DNA from: Acidobacteriota bacterium
GTDB taxonomy: Bacteria; Acidobacteriota; UBA4820
Direction of reading: 5' to 3'
Length of the DNA stretch: 64,000 bases
Assembly: GCA_029559035.1 (NCBI GenBank)
Contig: JAKQCT010000034.1
Span: 1-64,000, forward strand
Every line of letters begins with the position of its first letter. The first letter of the stretch is position 1. The translations under genes were made by a program, and so were the position numbers. The notes beneath the pieces are model-generated. The model had not been told where the DNA came from. It ran no database searches and saw nothing but the letters and a program-made list of their open reading frames with translations. Positions 7,621 through 15,719 of the stretch are shown here, piece by piece.

Positions 7621-7687
7621 GTCATTCCGGACTTGATCCGGAATCTTCCACTCTATGGAACAGACCCTGAATCAAGTTCAGGGTGAC
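7621..7687. repeat. Imperfect palindromic intergenic repeat
   Basis: GTCATTCCGGACTTGATCCG (7621 on) is answered by an inverted arm ending AAGTTCAGGGTGAC at 7686; about 18 of 26 bases pair. Elements with the GTCATTCCGG...CTTGATCCGG text are dispersed in intergenic DNA of many bacteria. Confidence 0.6.
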
Positions 7688-8030
7688 AATTTTTCTCTTA
7701 CATCTATTATTATACTCCCTCTCTCGCCCTTCGGGCTGGCGGAAGGCAGAAGACTGAGGGATAAAGACGAGATTGCCGCAGAAAGGTTAACGCTTCGAAG
7801 AGGTCTTCGCAATGACAAACCCATGAAGGTACAATCCCTCTCAGGGGTCCAATCGCGGGATTTGTCTCCCTTTTTGTAAAGGGAGATGTCCGTACACCGT
7901 GCCGTTCCCCCTTAACGGGGGAGCGCAGGTCACGGAGAGGGACAGAACAGATCCCATAGGGAAGTGGTTTGCCCCTAGCTCTGTGCCCTCTGAGGCCTCT
8001 GAGGTAAAGGTCTTTGTTAATTTTTAGAAA
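7688..8030. repeat. Mosaic of further intergenic repeat pieces
   Basis: No gene is visible. A second dispersed-repeat type is recognisable at about 7770-7814 (minus strand begins GTCATTGCGAAGACC and ends GGCAATCTCG). Short stem-loops CTCCCTT-TTTGT-AAAGGGAG (about 7867-7886) and CCCCCTTAACGGGGG (about 7905-7922) follow, then a CTCTGAGGCCTCTGAG piece (about 7987-8003). This looks like a dumping ground of short mobile repeats between the accessory island and the core genome. Confidence 0.4.
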
Positions 8031-8032
8031 AG

Positions 8033-8060
8033 CGCCCCCCGGTTTTAGGCCGGAGGGCGT
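8033..8060 (-). terminator. Terminator of the OmpA-family gene
   Basis: Minus strand: CGCCCTCCGGCC, short loop, CCGGGGGGCG, then CTTTTC and an AT-rich stretch. It starts about 28 bases after the stop at 8088. Confidence 0.6.
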
Positions 8061-8087
8061 CTTCGTTGCAGTTATGGATCTGTTTAC

Positions 8088-8921
8088 TTACTGTTTAACC
8101 AGCTCCACTCTTCTGTTCTTCGCTTTGCCGGCTTCGTTGTCGTTGGAAGCTACGGGCGCGTAAGGTCCGCATCCGTAGGACTTCATCCTCGCCGCGCCTA
8201 TGCCGCTCTGGACGAGCGCCTGCATGACGGACTGCGCCCTGTCCTGCGAAAGCTTGAGGTTATGCTCGGGGCTCCCCGAGTTGTCGGTGTGGCCGACCAC
8301 GTAGATCTTGAGGCCGGGGTCGTTCTTGAGGAGCTTGGTTATCTCGCCGATCGCCTGGGCAGATTCGGGCTTGATGGCAGCGCTGTCGGTGTCGAAAGTT
8401 ATGCCGTAAACCGCTGCGTGGCCGGTCGCCCTGATGTCGTTCTGGAAGATCTCGGCGCTCGCCTCGATGTGCTGGGTCATCCCGCCCTTCTCGACGATCC
8501 TGAGCCAGATCTTGCCGTTGCCCTTCATCGCTTCGACCCACGCTTCCTTGCCGTCCTTCACTATCTTGGCGGTTACGAACCACTTGGGATCGCTGTAAAC
8601 GATCGTCCCGCCGACCTTCTTGACGGCGTTCTCATAGTTGCGGACGACTTCGAGAGGGCTCGGTTCGGTTCCCTTCGCTCCGGTGAAGGCGTAGGTTATA
8701 AAGGTGTATTTTCCCTCCACCCTCGTTTTTGGGGGCTTGCCGAGGCTGAACTCGTAAAACCCGAAATCCTCGATCTTGCAGGTCTCGATCCTGTAATCGG
8801 GCATCCTCGTCGGGAAAAGCTGGTGGTCCTGGCATCCCTTGAAATCTCCCTGCTGGGCTGCGGCGGGGATGGCCGCTAGTACGATGATCGCGACAAAAGC
8901 AAGAAATACGGTTCTTTTCAT
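8088..8921 (-). CDS. OmpA-family peptidoglycan-associated outer-membrane protein
   Basis: 277 aa with a clear signal peptide (MKRTVFLAFVAIIVLAAIPAAAQ). The N-terminal half (about 25-160) is a periplasmic domain like those in DUF4892/YiaD-type proteins (LEVVRNYENAVKKVGGTIVY). Residues about 165-277 are an OmpA C-terminal domain: ITFDTDSAAIKPESAQAI, VVGHTDNSGSPEHNLKLSQDRA and the terminal KNRRVELV. That domain binds diaminopimelate in peptidoglycan. No beta-barrel is present, so it probably acts as a periplasmic cell-wall tether rather than a porin. The gene follows the 216-aa secreted protein by ten bases and is likely co-transcribed with it. Confidence 0.85.
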   Translation of the reverse strand: MKRTVFLAFVAIIVLAAIPAAAQQGDFKGCQDHQLFPTRMPDYRIETCKIEDFGFYEFSLGKPPKTRVEGKYTFITYAFTGAKGTEPSPLEVVRNYENAVKKVGGTIVYSDPKWFVTAKIVKDGKEAWVEAMKGNGKIWLRIVEKGGMTQHIEASAEIFQNDIRATGHAAVYGITFDTDSAAIKPESAQAIGEITKLLKNDPGLKIYVVGHTDNSGSPEHNLKLSQDRAQSVMQALVQSGIGAARMKSYGCGPYAPVASNDNEAGKAKNRRVELVKQ

Positions 8922-8931
8922 CTGTTCCTCC

Positions 8932-9582
8932 CTATTTGTCCAGTTTCGTGAAATCGCCCCTGGCGAAATTGCCGAGGATCTCCGTCGCCGCAGCTACGGC
9001 CGCTTCGGTGCTGATTCCGCCGTTGACCTCTATGTTGATGGCGGTGTTGTCGTTGTGGCCGACGCCGTGAAGGGACGCGAAGGGTTTGGACCTCTTCTCT
9101 CCTTCGGAACAGTCGGACCAGTAGCCGTAGTAAGTAATGGAACCTCCGGGCACCGACTCGGTTTTCAGCGGGATCACCTTGTCAAGGTTGGCGCCGTTCT
9201 TCTTGAGGCCGTTGCAAGCTTTCTCCATGGCGGATCTATTGTCCTGAACCCTCTGCTGCTCCTCGCCGTCTATCTGCATCTTGAAAAGCGCCACGCCCTC
9301 ACCCGAGTAGTGCTTGATGTCGTAGGTTATCTTCCCGGGGAATTTCGTAACCTGGTTGATGCAGATGTTCTCGAACGGTAGTTTTGCCGCGCCATAGCCT
9401 ATACCCATGACTCCGGCCGAGTTGTACTGCCCCGTGACCTGAACGGCGTTCTTCGGCATCAGCGAAGTGATCAGCGGCGGGCATTGGGCGGCGCCCTGGG
9501 CGAGGACAGCCGCGAAGATTCCAGTCAGGAACGCGGCCGGAAGCGCGAATAACAACTGCTTTTTAAATATTGAGATTTTCAT
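8932..9582 (-). CDS. Unknown secreted protein (216 aa)
   Basis: Signal peptide at residues 1-28 (FALPAAFLTGIFAAVLAQGAA). The rest is a soluble domain of unknown family with a central ISxxLMPKNAVQVTGQY-like start, a basic QQRVQDNRSAMEKACNGLKK helix and an SVPGGSITYYGYWSDC segment. It ends just before the OmpA-family gene and is probably in one operon with it, which suggests a periplasmic envelope role. The two N-terminal to middle layouts (helix, then a YWS/DPKW-like strand) are loosely alike, but I cannot claim homology. Confidence 0.65.
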   Translation of the reverse strand: MKISIFKKQLLFALPAAFLTGIFAAVLAQGAAQCPPLITSLMPKNAVQVTGQYNSAGVMGIGYGAAKLPFENICINQVTKFPGKITYDIKHYSGEGVALFKMQIDGEEQQRVQDNRSAMEKACNGLKKNGANLDKVIPLKTESVPGGSITYYGYWSDCSEGEKRSKPFASLHGVGHNDNTAINIEVNGGISTEAAVAAATEILGNFARGDFTKLDK

Positions 9583-9710
9583 CCTTCCTCCTAGTAAAGC
9601 ACTTATTTTAGGACGGATCGGGCTTTTGTCAAAGGGCTGCCCGCCGGAGAAGACATCGGACTTCTTAGCTGGCGGCTGTAAGCCCTATCTTTTCATCGAG
9701 TTATGGACAC

Positions 9711-9739
9711 TTGACAACGGTTTACTTTGAAGTTATATT
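9711..9739 (+). promoter_or_regulatory. Strong sigma-70 promoter of the ferredoxin gene
   Basis: TTGACA (9711-9716), 17-base spacer, TATATT (9734-9739). It is close to consensus and points at the ferredoxin about 47 bases downstream. Confidence 0.75.
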
Positions 9740-9786
9740 AACTTTCTTTCCCGCAGATGGGGGAGATTTTAGCCAAGGAGGATATT

Positions 9787-10017
9787 ATGGCCGACAAGAA
9801 CCTTAAGGTTTCCGAAAATGTTCCCGGTAAGTGGTTTGTTGACGAAAACTGCATCGCCTGCGATTCCTGCATTTCGGTCGCTCCCGATTTTTTCGCCATG
9901 AACGATGATTCGACCCACGCCTACGTTAAGAAACAGCCGACAACTCCGGAAGAGATCCAGCTTTGCGAGGACGCCAAGTCCACCTGCCCCACGGAAGCCA
10001 TCGGTGACGACAATTGA
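9787..10017 (+). CDS. Single [4Fe-4S] ferredoxin
   Basis: 76 aa. Cluster ligands are C22-x2-C25-x2-C28 (NCIACDSCI) and C67 in STCPTEAI. An additional Cys60 can pair in the disulfide found in Desulfovibrio/Thermotoga-type monocluster ferredoxins. The acidic surface fits a low-potential electron carrier in the cytoplasm. The start is the ATG at 9787, five bases after AAGGAGG; an upstream in-frame ATG at 9757 lacks such a site. It stands alone with its own promoter and terminator, so it probably serves several oxidoreductases. Confidence 0.9.
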   Translation: MADKNLKVSENVPGKWFVDENCIACDSCISVAPDFFAMNDDSTHAYVKKQPTTPEEIQLCEDAKSTCPTEAIGDDN

Positions 10018-10039
10018 TCCGGTTTTCAACGAAATTAAA

Positions 10040-10067
10040 AAGGGGCGATCCATCGCCCCTTTTTTTA
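10040..10067 (+). terminator. Rho-independent terminator after the ferredoxin
   Basis: AGGGGCGATCCATCGCCCCT, a perfect stem with a tiny loop, followed by seven T. The A-rich left flank lets it also serve the minus-strand gene ending at 10088. Confidence 0.9.
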
Positions 10068-10087
10068 TTGCAGTATTTCGCGGCTGA

Positions 10088-11215
10088 TCAGTCGATGGTC
10101 TCCTCGAAAACGACGCCCCTCTTGCCCAACTCGCTCATTATGAAAAGGTAGCTGCCGAGGTCTTTCCCGACGAGCTCGAGCGGAAGGACCCCTTTCTTTT
10201 TGATCCCTCCCTTGATCAGCAGCCTCGCGACCGCGGTGGCAGTGTAGCCCGTGGTCCTCGCCATCGAGGAGACATTGTTCTCGGCGTCCGCCCAATCCAG
10301 CAGGTCGAAGGTGTGCCTCACCTTCCTTCCACCCTTTGTTCCTTCAACCACGACCTTCATCACCGTCATGTCCGCCTCGCCTTCCGCGAAGCTCCACATC
10401 GGGAAGAGCAGCTTCGTCGTCAGGTCTATGGGGCGGACCATTACCGAGCCGATCTTTATCGGCTCGTAGGAGAAGAATCCCGTTTCCCTGAGGACCTTCA
10501 TCTTGTCGATGTGGCCGGGGTAGCGCATCGTCTTCTCGGACATGTTCTTCGCCTTGATGGTCTTCAGAAGGCTTCTGAGCCCGTCGGTGTTGAACGCCTC
10601 CAGCGTGCCGATGCCCGAGAATTCCACATATTCCGGCTCAGTCAGTGCGGGCAGCTCTACCACTTTGCCCTCCTTCACCAGCCTCGCGGGCCTCGTGTAT
10701 TCCTCGATGACGTCTATCGGCGAGAAGGGCGCCTTGTACTCGTAGGGCCAGCTCCTCTCGACGGGGAGGCCGCCCACCAGGCAGACGAAATTCTCGATCG
10801 AATCGAGAAGCGACGACATCCTTCCCGCGATGAGGTTGCTGCACCCGGGGGCGATTCCCGCGTCAACGAGACATGTCACTCCGTTCTTCTTCGCCAGGTC
10901 GTCCAGGCCCATCGGGTCTTCCGGGAAGAAGGAGATGTCCACGATGTTCTTCTTCATCGAAATGACGCTCTTCACCGATTCGTAGCCCATGAAGCCGGGC
11001 AGTGCGCCTATTACAAGGTCAGCGTTCTTGACCGCTTCCTTTATCCCCGCTCTCTCGCCGAGGTCGAGGCACTTGGTCTTTATCCCGTATTCCTGTAGGG
11101 CCGAGAGCGCATTCTTCGAGCAGTCCGCCACTTCGACGTTCCACTTCCCCTCGCTTACGAGGTCCCTCGCCATCGCGTTCCCCACTCTTCCCGCTCCCAG
11201 CACGACTATCTTCAT
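10088..11215 (-). CDS. Saccharopine dehydrogenase-family oxidoreductase
   Basis: 375 aa. An N-terminal Rossmann motif VVLGAGRVGNAMARDL (4-19) binds NAD(P). The body matches the Lys9/saccharopine dehydrogenase family: LVIGALPGFMGYESVK, DISFFPEDP, CLVDAGIAPGCSNLIAGR, and the PGHIDKMKVLRETGFF region. Members act on lysine-derived or carboxynorspermidine-type substrates, so an amino-acid or polyamine role is likely, but substrate cannot be fixed from sequence. ATG at 11215 has GGAGG upstream, and the gene overlaps the end of the CHAD gene by four bases (ATGA), making it the last gene of that operon. Confidence 0.85.
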   Translation of the reverse strand: MKIVVLGAGRVGNAMARDLVSEGKWNVEVADCSKNALSALQEYGIKTKCLDLGERAGIKEAVKNADLVIGALPGFMGYESVKSVISMKKNIVDISFFPEDPMGLDDLAKKNGVTCLVDAGIAPGCSNLIAGRMSSLLDSIENFVCLVGGLPVERSWPYEYKAPFSPIDVIEEYTRPARLVKEGKVVELPALTEPEYVEFSGIGTLEAFNTDGLRSLLKTIKAKNMSEKTMRYPGHIDKMKVLRETGFFSYEPIKIGSVMVRPIDLTTKLLFPMWSFAEGEADMTVMKVVVEGTKGGRKVRHTFDLLDWADAENNVSSMARTTGYTATAVARLLIKGGIKKKGVLPLELVGKDLGSYLFIMSELGKRGVVFEETID

Positions 11216-12654
11216 GCGATCCTCCTTTTCCTGACCTTGGGCTCTTTCATTTTCCTGAATTCCCTGAATATTTTCAAGAAATTCCTTTCTTCCTCCGCCT
11301 GTTTCGTCTTGAGAAGCTGCTTGAGTCCCCCCAGCGCGACAAGCGCCTCTTTCTCTTCCGTTCTTTCGAGCGCCTCCTCCATGAGCCTGCCCGCGACCCT
11401 GATATCCTGGTAGTCGCCGAGGCAGTCCTGTATGCCGACAAGTACCCTGCGGTACAACCTGAACGCTTCCGATCCTTCGTCGAAAAGGTAATCCAGAGAT
11501 TCGAAAAGGTACCTGTACCTCTTGAAGGAGATCCTCACTCTGTGTAGGTCCGCAGGGTCGGATGTGGAGAAATACCTCTTCGCCCTCTTGCGCGTCTCGT
11601 TCCGGTATAGCTTCATCGCCCGGAGGCTCGCATCGACGTAAGGCTCGTTGGAATCGGCGTTCCCGCCGCCCTTTTCGCGGGAGAGGCCCTCTATCCTCTT
11701 CACGAAATCGCGGAACCTGCGGGAGTCTATGACCCTGGAAACGATCTCCGATTCGTCCCTGGCCGCGGCATCGAAGGGTTCGAGTATTCCGTCCGCCTTT
11801 TCAGGCGGAATGCCTGTTTCCGCGAGCCACCCCGTAAGCTTTTCCCTGAAGACATCGAGATCCCTGAGCCGCCCGAGGTCGACGCCGAACGACGAAGCGG
11901 CCAGGCCCAGGGAAGCCGACCGTTTCTCGCCGAGAACGGCCGGGTATATCCTAAGGTAGCTCCTCAGGCGCCTTATCGCGACCCTCATCTCGTGAAGGTA
12001 TTCGGGATGAAGCCCCGCCTTCGTGAAACGGGAGAACCCTTTTATCCTGTAAAGTTCCCTCCGGACGAGCTTTCTGAGAGCGGTGCCGCAATCGTCTGCG
12101 TCCTGTATCGAGAATCCGAGATTTTCCGCGTCATGGACAAAGGGGATTTCGAGCTCCTCGAAAGCGGCGTCGAAGCCGAGCTTTTCCCCGATGTCCGGTG
12201 TGCCTGTTTCTTCGATGGCGGCGAAAAGCGCGAAGCAGTTTTTCAGTGAGACCTTCTTTTCAAGAAAAGGGTTCTTGGCCCTGAGATCGAGAAGATATTC
12301 GACAACTGCCGAACTTCCGTTTATAAGCCTTACTCTTCCGCGCCGCTTTTTTCCCGAGATTTCCAGGAAGGGAAAATATCCTTCCGCCAACTCTTCCGGC
12401 GCTTCGCCGAGAGTTGACTTCACCCCATCCCTGAGAAGATAAAAGGCCGCCTTTTTTCCCGACTTCTCTTCGTAAAAGTAACTCTTTTTTTTAAGGAGGT
12501 CGCCCTTGGGCGTGTCCGAAAATGTCATTCTGACGTCGGATGTCCGTTCGCCGAGTTTCAGGGAATCTGCTGCCGCGACGCGCAGAAGTTCCCTGCGGTC
12601 GAGGAAGAGAACGGCAACACCCGGAAAGGGGTTCGAGCCCGAGAGAGCCATCAT
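11212..12654 (-). CDS. CHAD-domain protein (probable polyphosphate binding)
   Basis: 480 aa. The C-terminal portion (about 190-470) is a CHAD domain: two helical bundles with the signature helices LHEMRVAIRRLRSYLRIY (near 220) and LHRVRISFKRYRYLFESL (near 368), each supplying His and several basic residues that line a channel. CHAD domains bind inorganic polyphosphate. The N-terminal 190 residues have no CYTH domain, which often accompanies CHAD, and I do not recognise them. ATG overlaps the phosphoesterase TGA (ATGATG). The context of phosphoesterase plus P-loop kinases supports a polyphosphate or nucleotide-phosphate theme. Confidence 0.85.
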   Translation of the reverse strand: MMALSGSNPFPGVAVLFLDRRELLRVAAADSLKLGERTSDVRMTFSDTPKGDLLKKKSYFYEEKSGKKAAFYLLRDGVKSTLGEAPEELAEGYFPFLEISGKKRRGRVRLINGSSAVVEYLLDLRAKNPFLEKKVSLKNCFALFAAIEETGTPDIGEKLGFDAAFEELEIPFVHDAENLGFSIQDADDCGTALRKLVRRELYRIKGFSRFTKAGLHPEYLHEMRVAIRRLRSYLRIYPAVLGEKRSASLGLAASSFGVDLGRLRDLDVFREKLTGWLAETGIPPEKADGILEPFDAAARDESEIVSRVIDSRRFRDFVKRIEGLSREKGGGNADSNEPYVDASLRAMKLYRNETRKRAKRYFSTSDPADLHRVRISFKRYRYLFESLDYLFDEGSEAFRLYRRVLVGIQDCLGDYQDIRVAGRLMEEALERTEEKEALVALGGLKQLLKTKQAEEERNFLKIFREFRKMKEPKVRKRRIA

Positions 12655-13316
12655 ACCGCCCGGCGGCCTTCGATGAAAGCCCTGACCTGTTTACTGCTGT
12701 AGCCTTCTCCTATCATCACCGATTCGAGCTTCTTGAGGTTGTACCCGAAGCGGACCACCTCGCCCCGCGCGTCAGCCCCGTCGACATCGAGAAGGACCAG
12801 CGAGCCTCTCGGGTCGCCGTCTATGGGCCGCCCCACCGATCCGGCGTTGACGACGAGAACGTCCCCCACCTTGCCGACAAAGGGGATGTGCGAATGGCCG
12901 CAGCAGAGCACCCTCGGCATCGTCCTGTTGTGGAACTTGCGCTGAAGGGCAGGCCCGGTGACGCTCGGATAGATGTAATCGGTTGTTCCGAGCGGGCTGC
13001 CGTGACAGATCATTATCCCGAACTCCTGGAAGGCGACGGTCGGAAGGCCGCCAAGCCACTGGAGCAGTTTTTTCTGGTTTTTCGTCAGGCTGTTCTTAAC
13101 GGATCTCGACTTTACGAACTTCTCGTCGGAGTTGCCTTTCACGGCAACGACTTTCTTGGAGTTCAGAAGTTCAAGCGTTTCGAAAGGCTGGGGGCCTTTT
13201 CCTGCGATGTCGCCGGCGACTATGATCCTGTCGACGTCGCTTCCGCCGATGATCCTGAAGGCCTCCCTGAGCGCGACGAAGTTCGCGTGGATGTCGGATA
13301 TGACGGCGTAGAGCAT
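12651..13316 (-). CDS. Calcineurin-like metallophosphoesterase (YfcE/MJ0936 type)
   Basis: 221 aa with the complete two-metal motif set: SDIHAN (7-12), GDIAGKG (about 35-41), GNSDE (about 60-64), ICHGSP (about 103-108), GHSHIPF and NAGSVGRPIDGD. Such small single-domain enzymes hydrolyse phosphodiesters or phosphomonoesters in the cytoplasm. It lies between the Lys-rich protein gene (13-base gap) and the CHAD gene (4-base overlap). The physiological substrate is unknown; given its neighbours, a polyphosphate- or nucleotide-related one is possible. Confidence 0.88.
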   Translation of the reverse strand: MLYAVISDIHANFVALREAFRIIGGSDVDRIIVAGDIAGKGPQPFETLELLNSKKVVAVKGNSDEKFVKSRSVKNSLTKNQKKLLQWLGGLPTVAFQEFGIMICHGSPLGTTDYIYPSVTGPALQRKFHNRTMPRVLCCGHSHIPFVGKVGDVLVVNAGSVGRPIDGDPRGSLVLLDVDGADARGEVVRFGYNLKKLESVMIGEGYSSKQVRAFIEGRRAV

Positions 13317-13329
13317 GGCCCGGAAGGTT

Positions 13330-13701
13330 TTATTCTTTGGCGATGGTTTCCATCAGTTCTTCGAGAAGCGCCTCGATCCTGACCAGGTCCTTCCCCCTGC
13401 CCTTCTTCGGCTTTACTTTGAGGGAGGAGAGCTTCTTCGCGAGCTTTTCCCCGCGCTGCTTTGTGAAGCTCTTCGCTCCGCGCCCCTCTTCGGCGCCTTC
13501 GACCAGTTCGTCCAGCGCCGCCAGCCTCGCCTCCTGCTTCCTCTTGTAGGCGTCGAGGACTTCGACGAACGAGATCTTCACGTGCGCCATCGCCGTGTTG
13601 AGCGCGGAGGATGCCGCTTTCGCAGCCTTCTTCGGCGGCCTTCCAACCTTCTTAACCGTGGTTTTCTTCTGCCGCGTCCTTCTGATCGCTTTCCTTGCCA
13701 T
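13330..13701 (-). CDS. Lys-rich basic protein, histone-tail-like N-terminus
   Basis: 123 aa from the ATG at 13701 (GGAGG five bases upstream). The first 35 residues (MARKAIRRTRQKKTTVKKVG then RPPKKAAKAAS) resemble a histone-H1/AT-hook-like tail (GRPPKK). Residues about 36-80 form a helix (AHVKISFVEVLDAYKRKQEA), and another basic stretch (GEKLAKKLSSLKVKPKKGRGK) precedes a C-terminal acidic helix. It would bind a polyanion, either DNA or polyphosphate. It lies in the kinase-phosphoesterase-CHAD operon. Family unknown. Confidence 0.6.
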   Translation of the reverse strand: MARKAIRRTRQKKTTVKKVGRPPKKAAKAASSALNTAMAHVKISFVEVLDAYKRKQEARLAALDELVEGAEEGRGAKSFTKQRGEKLAKKLSSLKVKPKKGRGKDLVRIEALLEELMETIAKE

Positions 13702-13712
13702 TCGATCCTCCG

Positions 13713-14411
13713 TCATTCGCTGTCGCTGAAACCGTCAAGGATAGTAGCTATTTTAGCCTTGAGGTCCCTGTCCACGCTTCTCGCCGACCTGCCGGCGTTT
13801 ATCACTTCGAAGCCGTAACGCTCTTCCATCTTCTTCAGTTCGAGCCTCAGCTTCCTCTGGTATTTGAGGAAGCTGGTGAACCAGTCGCGCGAAAGGCCCA
13901 TATCCATTCCCGACTCCCAGTAGTCGAGCTGGTAGTGCGCCTGGAAGGTCCTCTCGACAAGCACTTTCGGGGAGACCTGAAGGGAAAGGACAAGGTCGGG
14001 AACGACAGCCATCCTGTAGATCGCTTCGACCCACGAAGGCTCAGCCCCCCTGATTATCGCCCTCGCCATGAGGGTGTAGACGTACCTGTCGGCGATCACC
14101 ACCAGCCCCGCCCTGAGGGCAGGAATGATGGTGTTCTCAAGCTGGTCGTAGAAATCGGTGGCGTAGAAAAGGCTTAGGGTCCGGGGGCTGAGAACGTTCC
14201 CCTGCAGGGCGGCCTCTAGCTCCTCAGCCACCAGCAGGCTTCTCTTGAGGCCCGTCTGGACGACCGCGTAACCCTTCAGTTCGAGCCATTTCGAGACGAG
14301 TTCTATCTGTGTCGTCCTGCCGGAGCAGTCGGGGCCTTCGATGACGATGAGTTTTCCCCTGAGTGACGCGGGGGCGACGCCGGGAAGAGGTTCCTGGAAG
14401 AACTTCTTCAT
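13713..14411 (-). CDS. Thymidylate-kinase-like P-loop protein B (altered Walker A)
   Basis: 232 aa. P-loop region LIVIEGPDCSGRTTQ (21-35) has Arg where the Walker A Lys normally sits. A DR motif follows in VVIADRYVYT (D108-R109), and the GMDMGLSRDWF motif (about 170-180) is shared with protein A. The signatures that define true dTMP kinases (REPGGT after the P-loop, SSxAYQG after DR) are missing. ATG at 14411 overlaps the stop of gene A (ATGA); a longer frame to 14996 is only the shadow of gene A. It is probably a diverged paralog whose kinase activity is doubtful or altered. It could be a regulatory partner of A. Confidence 0.75.
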   Translation of the reverse strand: MKKFFQEPLPGVAPASLRGKLIVIEGPDCSGRTTQIELVSKWLELKGYAVVQTGLKRSLLVAEELEAALQGNVLSPRTLSLFYATDFYDQLENTIIPALRAGLVVIADRYVYTLMARAIIRGAEPSWVEAIYRMAVVPDLVLSLQVSPKVLVERTFQAHYQLDYWESGMDMGLSRDWFTSFLKYQRKLRLELKKMEERYGFEVINAGRSARSVDRDLKAKIATILDGFSDSE

Positions 14412-15115
14412 ATCGTCACCCTCTTCCTGAAGGGCGCAAGGTCTATCTTCGATTCGACGATCTTCCTCGCCGCCTCCTGCTGCGTGTGCACGTCCTTCGT
14501 GGCGTCCATCACCGTGAAGTTGTACGGTTTCGCCATTTTCAGGTAGGATTCGAGCACCCTGCCCTGGAAGATCTTGAAGCTCTCCACTATGTCGTCGGAG
14601 AGCCCGAGGTCCATCCCCGCCTCGAAGAACTTGAGCTGGGGCCGCCCCTGGAGGATCCTTCCCACAGCGGTATCCAGCGGCAGCTTGTAGAAGAAGGTTA
14701 TGTCGGGAAGGCGCGCGAATCCGTAGATCTTCTTGAGCCAGTCGAGTCCGCACCCCCTGACGCTGTCCCTCGCGAAGGCGGTGAAGATGAACCTGTCGCA
14801 AATGACGATATACCCCGCCTTTAGCATCGGCAGGATCTGCCTTTCGTAGCGGTCCGCGAAGTCGGTGGCGTGTATGAGGCTGAAGGTGGTCGGGGTGAGG
14901 GCCTGCCTCTTTTTCCCCTTCCTCGTCGCCCCCTTGACGATCTGGCTGGAGTTCCACTCGCTGAAGAACACCTTGTAGCCCATCCCCGAGAGCCATTCGT
15001 AAAGAAGGTGCGCCTGGGTCGATTTTCCCGATCCGTCGAGCCCCTCGACCACGATGAGGCGGCCTTTTATCTCACCCGCCGTTTCGCCGCTATTTTTCGC
15101 TCTGCCCATGACCAT
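14408..15115 (-). CDS. Thymidylate-kinase-like P-loop kinase A
   Basis: 235 aa. Intact Walker A EGLDGSGKST (24-33) and DR motif VICDRFIFTAFAR (D107-R108), then GRPQLKFFEAGMDLGLSDD (about 155-175). It is homologous to thymidylate kinase in fold but lacks REPGGT and the YQG thymine-binding motif, so the substrate is probably not dTMP. ATG at 15115 has GAGG five bases upstream. It is the first gene of a minus-strand operon: kinase A, B, Lys-rich protein, phosphoesterase, CHAD protein, saccharopine-dehydrogenase-like protein. A nucleotide- or polyphosphate-related phosphotransfer is suggested by context only. Confidence 0.8.
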   Translation of the reverse strand: MVMGRAKNSGETAGEIKGRLIVVEGLDGSGKSTQAHLLYEWLSGMGYKVFFSEWNSSQIVKGATRKGKKRQALTPTTFSLIHATDFADRYERQILPMLKAGYIVICDRFIFTAFARDSVRGCGLDWLKKIYGFARLPDITFFYKLPLDTAVGRILQGRPQLKFFEAGMDLGLSDDIVESFKIFQGRVLESYLKMAKPYNFTVMDATKDVHTQQEAARKIVESKIDLAPFRKRVTI

Positions 15116-15328
15116 TATATCCTCGCATTTACAGGGAAAAGCTTATCCCAAAGCGGGGTAAAAGACAAGACGAAGGGGTTTCGGCGGTATCAAAGCGGAT
15201 AATTCTGCTTTAGGCGGGGATCGGCTCGCTGTAGGATAACCCTCAATGAAGCATCTGCAACGATTTGCCCTAAAAAGATGCGATGAGGGGGAAAAGAAAA
15301 GAAGAACCAAGTATTGCTTCTTGGAAAG

Positions 15329-15709
15329 TCACTTTTCCTTAATTGCTTTCTCGTTGAGGGCGTTGAACACCTTTTCGTATTCTCCGCTATTGAAGCCCAA
15401 TTTGATACCAATGATCCGTCCTGTCATCCATTCCTGCTTTATTTTTAGGATTCTGACCGGCTGGCGGGACAACCATTGACCAAACCAAGTGTTTCCCTTT
15501 TTGGCGGGCGGTATACAATTCTTGCAGAAGGGCAGTTTGAAATGGAATATCGAAGTCCTCCCACCCCAGAAGAAATAGCGGACAAAGCACGTTTCCTGCT
15601 CAGCTATTGTCAGATCCTCTTTGTTCCCACAGTTGCAACAGAGGCCTTCAGGAAACGAAAATTTCACTTTATCGTCCATCGGATCCGGCTTGTTGGGCCA
15701 GGGGATCAT
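15329..15709 (-). CDS. Small orphan protein with zinc-ribbon-like cysteines
   Basis: 126 aa, unrecognised. Two Cys pairs (C24-C27 in CCNCGNKEDL; C62-C65 in FCKNCIPP) suggest a zinc ribbon. It is otherwise soluble with no signal peptide; a weakly hydrophobic stretch QPVRILKIKQEWMTGRIIGI lies after the second pair. Start may be ATG 15709 or the later ATG 15679 (MDDKVKF). It follows the secreted orphan gene by ten bases, and both have lower GC than the flanking core genes, suggesting joint acquisition. Confidence 0.55.
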   Translation of the reverse strand: MIPWPNKPDPMDDKVKFSFPEGLCCNCGNKEDLTIAEQETCFVRYFFWGGRTSIFHFKLPFCKNCIPPAKKGNTWFGQWLSRQPVRILKIKQEWMTGRIIGIKLGFNSGEYEKVFNALNEKAIKEK

Positions 15710-15719
15710 TCTTTATCTC

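Noticed and set aside
12625-12645. tRNA-like GGTTCGAGCCC string
   Set aside because: Inside the CHAD gene, with no acceptor or anticodon arms.
14412-14996. N-terminal extension of kinase B
   Set aside because: It reads kinase A in another frame; the ATG overlapping the stop of gene A is the natural start.
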